NCBI GenBank assembly: GCA_002714015.1
Contig: PAWF01000051.1
Location: forward strand, 1,425 to 16,099
Reading direction: 5' to 3'
DNA length: 14,675 nt
DNA from: Gammaproteobacteria bacterium
Lineage (GTDB): Bacteria; Pseudomonadota; Alphaproteobacteria; UBA828
Positions within the stretch are counted from its first letter, which is position 1. The number at the start of each line of letters is the position of its first letter. Positions 6,198 to 13,783 of this stretch are shown piece by piece. Under the pieces are notes generated by a model that made no database searches, was not told the DNA's origin, and saw only the letters and a list, made by a program, of their open reading frames with translations. The position numbers and the translations under genes were made by a program.

Positions 6198-7313
6198 TTG
6201 AAACCTAACGTAATTTTCATTTTGTTAGATGGTGCAAGATGGGATCGAATAACAAAATCAGATGAATTCCAAGAAATTTCTAAAAAAGGCACACTGTTGA
6301 ATAATGTTTCAACAGCTATGCCATATACAATTGGTTCAATTAATGCTACATTTTCAGGGTTATATGGTAAAGAAAATGGAATTGATGGTTATTATAAAAT
6401 GCTGAGACTTAAAAAAACAATAAAAAATTTTCCAGAAATATTTCAATCTCAAGGATATTTTACAGGATGTGATGTGTTAACAGATAAAATTATCCCAGAC
6501 AGAGGATTCGATATACATCAAGTTCATGATGAATTTACTGATGATCTATTTGAAAGACATCCAAATTTTATAAAAAATTGTTTGCAAAAAGCTGAAGGAA
6601 AACCACTATTCCTATTTCTGTATTTTTCAGAAATTCATACAGTCACAGTTTCAGAAGTTTTAAAGAAATATGAATGGAATGATAAAAAATTTTATGAAAA
6701 TAAAGTAGAAAATTTGAAAAGATATGATTCAGCGTTTGATGAAGCAGCAAGATATTCAAAATTCATTCTGAAAAAATTAGAAGATAATAATTTAAAAGAA
6801 AATACTATTGTTGTATTCTTTTCAGATCATGGAACAGGGATTGGAGAAAGATATGGTGAAAGAAATTATGGTTCATTTACTTTTGAGGAAACTATCAGAA
6901 CATTTTACCTTTTCATTGGAGAAAATATCAAAAAAAATTCTCAGTCAGATTCGCTTAGAGCAACAATAGATATTTTTCCAACATTAATGGAATTATGTAA
7001 CTTTGAATTAGAATTTGATCGGCCAGGAGATAGTTTTGCTAATTATTTAACAAATGAAAATAGTCAATTAAAAGAAAAGCCATTTACATTTACTGAAACA
7101 GGTGCATTACAAGGACCATATCCATCACCAGATATTTCAAATGTTTTTGCCATTAAAACACCTAAACATAAGATGATGTTTTCAAAAGCAGAAAATACAT
7201 GGAAGTTTTTTGATTTAGAAAAAGATCCAATGGAAACAGATAATATTTTTACAGGAAAATTAGAAATTGAAAAAGAACTGAAAAAGAAATTAGAAGAATG
7301 GTTTAACAGATAA
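6198..7313 (+). CDS. Alkaline-phosphatase-superfamily enzyme B (compact type, Thr nucleophile)
   Basis: This 371-aa protein has the same fold as A but without the long insertion. VIFILLDGARWDR (5-17) carries metal ligand Asp11. The nucleophile segment AMPYTIGSINATFSGLYG (40-57) places Thr44 at the position of the sulfatase formylglycine. His147 lies in YFSEIHTVT, Asp210-His211 in FFSDHGTGIGE, and TIDIFPTLMEL (255-265) is the usual late motif. Near the C-terminus the signature ETGALQGPYPSPD is closely matched in protein C (ETGGLYGPWPSPE), so B and C form one subfamily. There is no signal peptide. The gene starts at TTG 6198 with a TATA box 28 nt upstream. Its stop is only 4 bp from the stop of C on the opposite strand. 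The product is probably a phosphodiesterase or phospho-group transferase acting on a glycan or nucleotide-linked intermediate. Confidence 0.85.
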   Translation: MKPNVIFILLDGARWDRITKSDEFQEISKKGTLLNNVSTAMPYTIGSINATFSGLYGKENGIDGYYKMLRLKKTIKNFPEIFQSQGYFTGCDVLTDKIIPDRGFDIHQVHDEFTDDLFERHPNFIKNCLQKAEGKPLFLFLYFSEIHTVTVSEVLKKYEWNDKKFYENKVENLKRYDSAFDEAARYSKFILKKLEDNNLKENTIVVFFSDHGTGIGERYGERNYGSFTFEETIRTFYLFIGENIKKNSQSDSLRATIDIFPTLMELCNFELEFDRPGDSFANYLTNENSQLKEKPFTFTETGALQGPYPSPDISNVFAIKTPKHKMMFSKAENTWKFFDLEKDPMETDNIFTGKLEIEKELKKKLEEWFNR

Positions 7314-7317
7314 TCAA

Positions 7318-8451
7318 TTATTCTAAAATATTATTTGTTTTTAGAAAATTTTCTAAGCGCTTTTTATACAATTTGATTATATCAGAATTCTTTTTGTAAA
7401 TATTATCTAATTCATCAGGATCAGAATTCAAGTCATAAAATTCCCAAGTATTTGGAGTTTGATTATAGATGATTTTTTTTGAATCATATTTATAACAAAA
7501 AACATTATGTTTTTCAGGAGAGGGCCAAGGACCGTAAAGACCACCTGTTTCAGCAAAAATTTCTCTTTCAGGATTATTATTTTTTTCAACAAGAGGAAGT
7601 AAGCTTTCACCATCAGATTTTAATTCATTGGTTGGCTTAATTTTTGCTAATTCCAGAATTGTTGGGAAAAAATCTATTGTTCTGCATGGATCCTCAATGA
7701 ATTGTTTTTTTATTCCAGGTATTTTCATTATACAAAAAACATTTAATGTATAATCATAACAATACACACCATAAAATTTTTCACCCTTTTTTTCTCCTAA
7801 ACTTGTTCCATGATCTGCAAATAAAATAAGAATTGTTTTGTCATAAATTTTTTCATTTTTTAAAGTATCAATAATGTTTTTTATGTATGCATCACAATAT
7901 GGAAGGTAGGAATTAAATCGATCATCATTTTCTTGTAAATTTTGAAAATATTTATCATCATTTGATTCTTGATCATATTTTTGAATGACTGCATTAACCA
8001 AATGTTTATGCATTTCAGTGTAGTGTAAAAATAAAAAGAATTTTTCTTTTAATGCAAGTTTTGAGATCATTTCTGAATGTCTTTTATTGAAATCAACAGT
8101 TTTTTCATCGAAAACATTTTTTTCATCAAAACCTTGTGATGGAATTACAGAGTCATCTATGATGTCATAGCTTGTATAATAACCATTTTTTTGTAAGAGT
8201 TCAGTAAAAGTTACTACTTGATCTTTTTTAAATTTAAAAATATTGTAATAACCATTTACACCATGTTTAGATGGATACAAACCTGAAAAAACAGAGTGTA
8301 AAGATGCGAACGTGTAAGGAGCAACAGTATTCATGTTTGAAAAATATAATGAATCATTTTTAATTTTCTCTAGATTTTTACATGAGTTGATTTTATCTTT
8401 TCTAAAACCATCTATATTTATTAAAATTATATTAAAATTTTCACATTTCAT
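7318..8451 (-). CDS. Alkaline-phosphatase-superfamily enzyme C (paralogue of B, Thr nucleophile)
   Basis: This 377-aa protein parallels B along its whole length. Asp14 lies in INIDGFRKDK. The nucleophile segment VAPYTFASLHSVFSGLYP (43-60) has Thr47 at the formylglycine position. His148 lies in HYTEMHKHL, Asp213-His214 in LFADHGTSLGEKKGEK, RTIDFFPTILEL follows, and then the subfamily signature ETGGLYGPWPSPE. No signal peptide or membrane span is visible. Start ATG 8451 lies 45 bp after the nucleotidyltransferase gene on the same strand, separated from it by an oligo-T tract and a TATA-like box, so it may be transcribed alone or by read-through from the phosphoramidate block. The likely chemistry is phosphodiester or phosphoramidate transfer or hydrolysis. 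A true sulfatase role is unlikely because CxPSR is missing. Confidence 0.85.
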   Translation of the reverse strand: MKCENFNIILINIDGFRKDKINSCKNLEKIKNDSLYFSNMNTVAPYTFASLHSVFSGLYPSKHGVNGYYNIFKFKKDQVVTFTELLQKNGYYTSYDIIDDSVIPSQGFDEKNVFDEKTVDFNKRHSEMISKLALKEKFFLFLHYTEMHKHLVNAVIQKYDQESNDDKYFQNLQENDDRFNSYLPYCDAYIKNIIDTLKNEKIYDKTILILFADHGTSLGEKKGEKFYGVYCYDYTLNVFCIMKIPGIKKQFIEDPCRTIDFFPTILELAKIKPTNELKSDGESLLPLVEKNNNPEREIFAETGGLYGPWPSPEKHNVFCYKYDSKKIIYNQTPNTWEFYDLNSDPDELDNIYKKNSDIIKLYKKRLENFLKTNNILE

Positions 8452-8462
8452 AATAGTAATTG

Positions 8463-8470
8463 AAAAAAAA
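8463..8470 (-). terminator. Oligo-T tract after the nucleotidyltransferase gene
   Basis: Eight T in a row on the minus strand lie 27-34 nt past the TAG of the nucleotidyltransferase gene, with no hairpin. This is consistent with factor-independent archaeal termination and would separate the phosphoramidate block from gene C. Confidence is limited by the A+T-rich background. Confidence 0.4.
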
Positions 8471-8473
8471 TTG

Positions 8474-8484
8474 TTATTAAATTA
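8474..8484 (-). promoter_or_regulatory. TATA-like box of gene C
   Basis: The minus strand reads TAATTTAATAA, centred about 28 nt before ATG 8451. The spacing fits leaderless transcription, and the box lies upstream of the oligo-T tract, so C can be expressed independently. Confidence 0.4.
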
Positions 8485-8496
8485 ATTGAACGATTC

Positions 8497-9288
8497 CTAC
8501 GTTATAGGATTAAAAAATCTTGAAATTGTTTTATTTTCATACATTGTATTATATTTTATATAATCATCATAGGAATCAAGTTCTAACCAACCATTACTAA
8601 CGGGTATTGCACGAATTTTATATCCATCATCAATCATTCCTTGTAGTAAATCAGTCATGTATGAATTCTCAAATGATAAATTTGAATTAAGATGATTTTT
8701 TCCATTTTTTGCAAAACTTTTACATTTGTCATAAAATGATTTCAAAGATTCAGACCCATTGTTTTGAAATTTCATTAATCCAATATATTGACCTTGAATT
8801 TCATTAATATCTTTAATTTTTTGACCGATGCTTGAAATATTATTCTCAGAATCAATTAAAAGACTTTCAAGATCAGATATTGGATTTTCAAATCGCATAC
8901 TCCAATAATCTTTCCAATTTTTATCTACAATTAATGATATATCATCAGTATTTTCAATTAATTTTTTAATAACAGATTCCTCATAAATTATATCACCATA
9001 TGAAATTATTGTTGAATTATTAATTTTTTCTCTTGCACAAAATAATGTTTCAACCATATTAGTTGTATCATAATAATTATTTTCAAAGAATTTTATATTT
9101 GGGAAAAAGATTTTTTCTTTTAAATAACCTGTTACAATTGAAATATCATTTATCTGAAGTTTTTGATATAAATCTAATTGCCACTTCAACAAACTTTTAC
9201 CAAATAATTCTACTAAACACTTTGGTTTTTGATTAGTTAGGGGTTTTAATCTACTTCCTTGACCTGCAGCTAGAATTATAACATTCAT
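8497..9288 (-). CDS. Nucleotidyltransferase, Cj1416-like (CTP:phosphoglutamine cytidylyltransferase)
   Basis: This is a 263-aa GT-A-fold nucleotidyltransferase. The NTP-binding loop is LAAGQGSRLKPLTNQKPK (6-23). Metal ligand Asp99 lies in ISYGDIIYE, and the second metal motif is WLELDSYDDY (234-243). Other signatures are DTTNMVETLFCARE (74-87), DKNWKDYWSMRFENPISD (122-139) and IQGQYIGLMKF. These occur in the LicC/PntC-like group rather than in RmlA or GlmU. In C. jejuni, Cj1416 joins CTP and L-glutamine phosphate to give CDP-L-glutamine and pyrophosphate. I infer the same step here, because the gene follows Cj1417- and Cj1418-like genes in the same order. ATG 9288 begins 1 nt after the upstream stop and gives the normal MNVIILAAG start; a TTG at 9303 would overlap the amidotransferase gene. 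A phosphocholine or phosphonate cytidylyltransferase is the alternative. Confidence 0.85.
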   Translation of the reverse strand: MNVIILAAGQGSRLKPLTNQKPKCLVELFGKSLLKWQLDLYQKLQINDISIVTGYLKEKIFFPNIKFFENNYYDTTNMVETLFCAREKINNSTIISYGDIIYEESVIKKLIENTDDISLIVDKNWKDYWSMRFENPISDLESLLIDSENNISSIGQKIKDINEIQGQYIGLMKFQNNGSESLKSFYDKCKSFAKNGKNHLNSNLSFENSYMTDLLQGMIDDGYKIRAIPVSNGWLELDSYDDYIKYNTMYENKTISRFFNPIT

Positions 9289-9289
9289 T

Positions 9290-9916
9290 TTATTTTTTTT
9301 CAAATATTTTTTTTAGAATATCTTCATCAAAAGATTTTTGTTGGCGTTCTGGATGCCACATTACACCAATAAAAGGAAAGTTTTGGTGCATGAAGGCCTC
9401 AACTGTGTCATCTATTTCTGAAATTGCAATTGGATTTAAAATTTCTGCAAGCGAAGAATTTGTAATAATATTTTTGTGAAATGAATTTACTGAAATTTCT
9501 GAATTATTAATTAACTTTAACAAGAATTCATTTTTTAATTTTATTAAATGGTCGTTTGTAATGTGAGAATTATTACTTAATGTATGTAATGTCCCACCAA
9601 AAAATTCATTTAAGATTTGCATACCTCTACATACACCAAGAAGTGGCATATTTTTATTCATTGCATATTTAATAATTGAATTTTCAGTTGCATCACGAAT
9701 TGGAGTATCACCAATATTATCTCCACCAGACAATATTATACCATCTAACTTAATTTCATTAAGAAAATTATCTAAATTTGAAATGGAATTAGGTATCCAA
9801 ATTGGTATTGCATTAATTTTTTCTAAAAAAAGTGGCCAATCATGACTAATTGAATCTCTTTGTTCTTCATATGTTTCTGCATTTGTAATTCTAAATGTAA
9901 TTCCAATTTTTAACAT
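9290..9916 (-). CDS. Class-I glutamine amidotransferase-like hydrolase, Cj1417-like (gamma-glutamyl-CDP-amidate hydrolase)
   Basis: This 208-aa protein is of the peptidase C26/PuuD-like type. The oxyanion strand is DGIILSGGDNIGDTP (58-72), the nucleophile is Cys96 in PLLGVCRGMQ, His147 lies in VNSFHKN, and the catalytic His188 and Glu190 lie in MWHPERQQ. In C. jejuni, Cj1417 hydrolyses CDP-L-glutamine to glutamate and cytidine diphosphoramidate. The same reaction is inferred from the gene order kinase, amidohydrolase, cytidylyltransferase. ATG 9916 is preferred because GGGTGA (9927-9922) sits upstream at ribosome-binding distance; a GTG at 9925 would add three residues (MKK). It begins 15 nt after the kinase stop and ends 1 nt before the cytidylyltransferase ATG, so the three genes form a tight operon. 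A polyamine-catabolic PuuD role is unlikely in this setting. Confidence 0.85.
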   Translation of the reverse strand: MLKIGITFRITNAETYEEQRDSISHDWPLFLEKINAIPIWIPNSISNLDNFLNEIKLDGIILSGGDNIGDTPIRDATENSIIKYAMNKNMPLLGVCRGMQILNEFFGGTLHTLSNNSHITNDHLIKLKNEFLLKLINNSEISVNSFHKNIITNSSLAEILNPIAISEIDDTVEAFMHQNFPFIGVMWHPERQQKSFDEDILKKIFEKK

Positions 9917-9921
9917 TTTTT

Positions 9922-9927
9922 TCACCC
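9922..9927 (-). promoter_or_regulatory. Ribosome-binding site GGGTGA of the amidotransferase gene
   Basis: The minus-strand GGGTGA matches the GGTGA part of the archaeal consensus GGAGGTGAT and lies five bases before ATG 9916. It overlaps the alternative GTG 9925 itself, which argues that GTG is part of the binding site rather than the start. Confidence 0.5.
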
Positions 9928-9931
9928 TAAA

Positions 9932-12382
9932 TTACTTGATGTAGCCAAGTGATTTCAAAAGACGTTTTTCTTCGGCATATTTATCAGATTTTGTTTGTTC
10001 AAGAATAATTATTTGTGAATTTTGACAATCAAGATGGATTTTTGATGCGTATTTCAATTTTTCATATAATAATTCCCCGCAGCCAATAGCAGCAGGAAGT
10101 CCTAATTCTGCACAACGAATTGCCATGTGTGAAGCAACTCCACCATATTTTGTTATCAATCCTGAAGGATTTGATGAAAAAATCCAATCAAAACCTGGAT
10201 CAGCATTTTGAAGTAAAATAATTTTATTTTTTAAAATTGAAACGTCTTCGATTTTTTCAACAGATATTAGTTCAGAGAATAATTTTTTTGAAGTAATAAA
10301 ATTTGGTTTGGACATAGGATATGAAATATAATCAAAATCATCTACAGACGAAATTATTGGAGGTAAAATTAAATTTTGATTAAGAGATTTATTTTTAATA
10401 GATTGTTTGATAACCTTTTTCCATTTATCTTTTAAAAATTTAGTTTTTAATTTTTTAGAGTCATTAATTATATTTTTAATTTCTATATTTGTAAGATCAT
10501 CTCTTGAAAAATTTAGTTTTTTTCCTGCTTCAGCAATTAACTCTAATGAATCACTTAAATTTTTTGTGAATTCAAATTTCATTTCTTCTCTTTGGACAAT
10601 TGATTTTTTTACAAAATCATAAAAAGTTGTATTAGAAAAAATTAAACCTGATTTTTTAAAAGTATTTTCAAGATTTGGATAATTAATTTTATTTTTTTTA
10701 GTTTTTGGTAATTTTAATGATTTCATATTTTCTAAGAATTTTGAATCCTTATCGTAGCGAGTTGCAGTAATATCATATGTGCCAGGTCTTAAATGACCAT
10801 ATTTATGAAGGAATTGTTTTTTTGAAATTTTATTTTGCGTAAAACTAATGTGATCAATTTGAAATTGTGATAAAGGAGAATTAATTGAGTTCATAAAATC
10901 ATTCACAAATTTTTCAGTAATAATTCCAGATTTTACTAAATTCTTGATGATAATAGAAGCTACAAATGCAATTCTTGCCATTGTAGAGAAATATACAGTC
11001 CCTAAAGACTTACAATCATCTAACAAAGATTCTGAGGCAGAAATTAATTCTTTATGAGTATGATTTGAGTTATTCAATATTGCTAAAATCTCAGTTCTGT
11101 TTTTTCTCATTTTAAAAATTGAATCATTACATTCATCGGATATTTTGTTGAAATTTTGAATTAAATAATTTGTAAATTCAAGAAGATTTTCTTTGAGGAG
11201 TTTAATTTCGTTGGAAGTGAAACCATGTAAATTTAATTCTTCAAGTCGTTCATCAAGATATGGTTCATAACACGTAAATAAAATTTCAAATTCAATTTTA
11301 TCGTGTAAATAAGGTTGGTTTTGTAATTTTTTAAAATAAAATTTAATTAATTTCTTTTTTAATCTATTATCAATTTTTTCTGGAATTAATGAATTAAAAC
11401 TAGAACGAACATCAACGTACGGTTTTCTACCAAACTTAACCATTAAATTATTATTTACTTTTTGATACCCAATTTTTTCTCGTCCTTTTTGCCATGCATC
11501 ATTCATAATTAAATAATCATAAAGTGAATAATCAAGAGTATTTGGATCATGACCAATTATTTCAGCAGGATTCCAATCAGCCATATCTGAAAAAACTGTA
11601 TGTTTTCCAAAAATACATTTTTCTTGATTATTTTTATTGAAATATTTTTTAGATTTTTGAATTAATTTTTCAACTTTTGTCACTTTTATTGTATCATTTG
11701 AGTTTAATGTGGTGATTGGCCTTACTTGAAAAATGACTATTTGATTAGATTTTGTTATTCCAAATTCAATATCTAATAAATCATTATTCACTATTTTTTC
11801 AATTTCTTTAATAGAACTCAGTAACATATTCCAAATTTTTTTTGATTTTTTTAATTTTGAATTTCTAAAAATTTTGATAGTGTTATTTACTATTCCTTTT
11901 GTTACACCATCAGTAGCACCAGTAGTTTCGTAATTAATTATGTAATATGGAGACCCCATATCAGGAGTTTTTGTAAAAACTACTCCACTAATTTTGATAT
12001 TTTTTGTCTGTGATTGAATTAGTACTTGATTTTTTTCATTAAAATTTCCTTTTTCAGAATATGAATTTATTACTGATTTTATTGATAGTTTTACTTTTGA
12101 ACTTGATTGAGAATTAATATTTAATATAGACATATAATTTCCAGCGTGTGATTTTTCTTTAGAATCTTCACCGATAGCAGAACTTCGAATTATAATTTGA
12201 TCTTTAAATTTTTTTTTTATGTTTTTGAGAATTAAATTTTCATTGGTATTCCATTCATCTAAAGTAAAATCAAAAATATCCTCAATTTTTGATTTTTTCA
12301 ATCTTTTTTTCAACAGTTTTAATGTTGAAGATTTTGACTGGAAAAATTTTGATTTATCTAATTCAGTTTGAATTTTAGTCAT
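9932..12382 (-). CDS. PEP-synthase-like kinase, Cj1418-like (L-glutamine kinase)
   Basis: This protein of about 816 aa combines an N-terminal PPDK/PEP-synthase ATP-grasp domain with a C-terminal phosphohistidine swivel domain. Counting from ATG 12382, IIIRSSAIGEDSKEKSHAG (63-81), a GVVFTKTPDMGSP segment (133-145) and IVIFQVRPITTL (215-226) mark the nucleotide-binding domain. A long Lys/Asn-rich middle region follows. Near the C-terminus, ITKYGGVASHMAIRCAEL carries the swivel His (about 752) and GLPAAIGCG follows. No PEP/pyruvate-binding TIM barrel is present, so it is not a true PEP synthase. Cj1418 has this layout and phosphorylates the amide of L-glutamine using ATP via phospho-His. The two following genes match Cj1417 and Cj1416. 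Start ATG 12382 is preferred; TTG 12394 would add four residues. It lies 42 bp after gene D, with no clear promoter between, so cotranscription is likely. Confidence 0.85.
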   Translation of the reverse strand: MTKIQTELDKSKFFQSKSSTLKLLKKRLKKSKIEDIFDFTLDEWNTNENLILKNIKKKFKDQIIIRSSAIGEDSKEKSHAGNYMSILNINSQSSSKVKLSIKSVINSYSEKGNFNEKNQVLIQSQTKNIKISGVVFTKTPDMGSPYYIINYETTGATDGVTKGIVNNTIKIFRNSKLKKSKKIWNMLLSSIKEIEKIVNNDLLDIEFGITKSNQIVIFQVRPITTLNSNDTIKVTKVEKLIQKSKKYFNKNNQEKCIFGKHTVFSDMADWNPAEIIGHDPNTLDYSLYDYLIMNDAWQKGREKIGYQKVNNNLMVKFGRKPYVDVRSSFNSLIPEKIDNRLKKKLIKFYFKKLQNQPYLHDKIEFEILFTCYEPYLDERLEELNLHGFTSNEIKLLKENLLEFTNYLIQNFNKISDECNDSIFKMRKNRTEILAILNNSNHTHKELISASESLLDDCKSLGTVYFSTMARIAFVASIIIKNLVKSGIITEKFVNDFMNSINSPLSQFQIDHISFTQNKISKKQFLHKYGHLRPGTYDITATRYDKDSKFLENMKSLKLPKTKKNKINYPNLENTFKKSGLIFSNTTFYDFVKKSIVQREEMKFEFTKNLSDSLELIAEAGKKLNFSRDDLTNIEIKNIINDSKKLKTKFLKDKWKKVIKQSIKNKSLNQNLILPPIISSVDDFDYISYPMSKPNFITSKKLFSELISVEKIEDVSILKNKIILLQNADPGFDWIFSSNPSGLITKYGGVASHMAIRCAELGLPAAIGCGELLYEKLKYASKIHLDCQNSQIIILEQTKSDKYAEEKRLLKSLGYIK

Positions 12383-12424
12383 AATATTGTTCAAAATTTT
12401 GTCTTCTAAAGCATTACTGTGAAT

Positions 12425-13783
12425 CTAGATGTAACCCAATTTTTTTAAAGTATTTTCCACACGTTCTTTTTCTGCATCATCAAAATCAAGTTCTTTAACA
12501 TCAAAATTTCGCAATTCACTAAGTGATTTTTCCATATTTTTTGCGATTTCAGGTTGTTCAGAAGAAATATTTTTTTCTTCTAAAGGATCATTCATTAAAT
12601 CATATAGTTCAGGAATGGATTTTTTTTCATCTAAACTTTTGATGTATTTATATTTAGAATTTCTTAGCCCGACAAATTTAGGAGAAGTATTTTTTAAAGA
12701 TGGTGGACTTTCAATTAAAGCAATAGATTCATTCTCTAATTGATCATTCATCAATGATTTCAAACTTTTCCCGTCAATATTTTTAGGTAAATGTAATTCA
12801 AGAATTTCAAGAATCGTAGGAAAAATATCAATTTGTCTTATTAAATTTTTAACAAGTTTTTGTTTAGGTATTCCAGGACCTGCAAATAGCAGAGGCACTT
12901 TTAAAAAATCATCAAATAATTTGTGGCCAATCGACATTCTAGTATTTGATAAAATTCTTTTTTCATATTCAGAAAGTTTTGTTTCATCAAGTTTCGTAGA
13001 TTTTATTTGATCCCTTGATTTACGAATTATTGAACCCATTTTTTGTTTGAGAGGATAAAGATTTTTTGGAACCTTATTTCCTAATTTCCATAGTTTTTGA
13101 TCAGTACTGGATGATTCTAAACTAATTATTCCATTTTCAGTTTGAACTACAGGGATGTATTCACCATGATCTGAAGTAATGATGATAATTGTATTTTCTT
13201 TCTCAATGTATTCAAATAATTTCGAAAGCCAGTTATCAATTGCAGAAACCATTCTTTCATACTTGCTAATTCCAAATTTTTCTTCATCAAATAATGAAGG
13301 AACGATTACAGGAGTATGAAGATCAAATAAATGAATATAGAAAAACCATGGTCCTTGTAAAATATTATTTTTAAATTTATTAATTATTTCATCTCCTAAT
13401 CCAGAAAATAGACTGTAATAATTATCGTATGCCGTATCAGGATTTTTGAAGTCACATACTAACCCAAAATCAGATGCCACCTCAGGAGCAGTTGCGTATG
13501 TTGTGTAACCATGTTCGTTTAGAATTTTTGCAATGTTGTTAGACTCAGATGGATATTTTTTATAATTTTTACCGCCGAGTCCTAATTTAAACGGGTATAT
13601 TCCAGTGAGTAAACTACTGACTGCAAGGATTGTTGATGCTGCAGAAGAAATGGTCTGTTCAAAATATGTACCGTCTCGGATTAATTTATCAAAAGTTGGA
13701 GTTATTGACGACTTTTTTATTCCAGAAAATTTATCAGATCTTAAAGAATCAATTACAATTAGTAGAATATTTGGTTTTTCCAC
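12425..13783 (-). CDS. Alkaline-phosphatase-superfamily enzyme D (paralogue of A, Thr nucleophile)
   Basis: This 452-aa protein can be aligned with A from end to end. NILLIVIDSLRSDKF (5-19) has metal Asp12. The nucleophile region SAASTILAVSSLLTGIYP (47-64) has Thr51 at the same residue number as in A. His156 lies in FDLHTPV and Asp205-His206 in ITSDHGEY. Shared paralogue signatures are PEVASDFGL (PEVAAKIGL in A) and an insertion of about 65-70 residues between DHG and KVPLLF that contains VPKNLYPLKQK (FPEKLFPLKSK in A). The C-terminus, LKKLGYI, echoes A. There is no formylglycine motif, signal peptide or membrane span. GTG 13783 has a TTTAGATA box about 25 nt upstream and is the first gene of the leftward phosphoramidate block. 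Being the lead gene next to the kinase makes it the strongest candidate partner enzyme. Confidence 0.85.
   Translation of the reverse strand: MEKPNILLIVIDSLRSDKFSGIKKSSITPTFDKLIRDGTYFEQTISSAASTILAVSSLLTGIYPFKLGLGGKNYKKYPSESNNIAKILNEHGYTTYATAPEVASDFGLVCDFKNPDTAYDNYYSLFSGLGDEIINKFKNNILQGPWFFYIHLFDLHTPVIVPSLFDEEKFGISKYERMVSAIDNWLSKLFEYIEKENTIIIITSDHGEYIPVVQTENGIISLESSSTDQKLWKLGNKVPKNLYPLKQKMGSIIRKSRDQIKSTKLDETKLSEYEKRILSNTRMSIGHKLFDDFLKVPLLFAGPGIPKQKLVKNLIRQIDIFPTILEILELHLPKNIDGKSLKSLMNDQLENESIALIESPPSLKNTSPKFVGLRNSKYKYIKSLDEKKSIPELYDLMNDPLEEKNISSEQPEIAKNMEKSLSELRNFDVKELDFDDAEKERVENTLKKLGYI

Noticed and set aside
8496..8508. Small inverted repeat CCTA..TAGG at the end of the nucleotidyltransferase gene as a hairpin terminator
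   Set aside because: The stem is only four base pairs and lies partly in coding sequence. The downstream oligo-T tract is the more likely archaeal terminator.
9290..9916. PuuD-type gamma-glutamyl-GABA hydrolase in putrescine breakdown
   Set aside because: The family match is real, but no other putrescine-catabolism gene is near, and the operon partners indicate CDP-glutamine hydrolysis.
9932..12382. Housekeeping phosphoenolpyruvate synthase or pyruvate phosphate dikinase
   Set aside because: The ATP-grasp and phospho-His domains are present, but the C-terminal PEP/pyruvate barrel is missing and the swivel domain is at the very end. The context points to glutamine kinase.
8497..12382. Phosphonate biosynthesis cluster
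   Set aside because: The nucleotidyltransferase resembles phosphonate-linked ones, but no PEP mutase, phosphonopyruvate decarboxylase or AEP transaminase gene is in the window, and the kinase-amidotransferase pair fits phosphoramidate better.
10230..12390. Frequent T/A homopolymer runs as repeats or phase-variable tracts
   Set aside because: Runs of 5-9 A/T are spread evenly through every gene as expected for A+T-rich, Lys/Asn/Phe-rich coding sequence, and no reading frame is interrupted.
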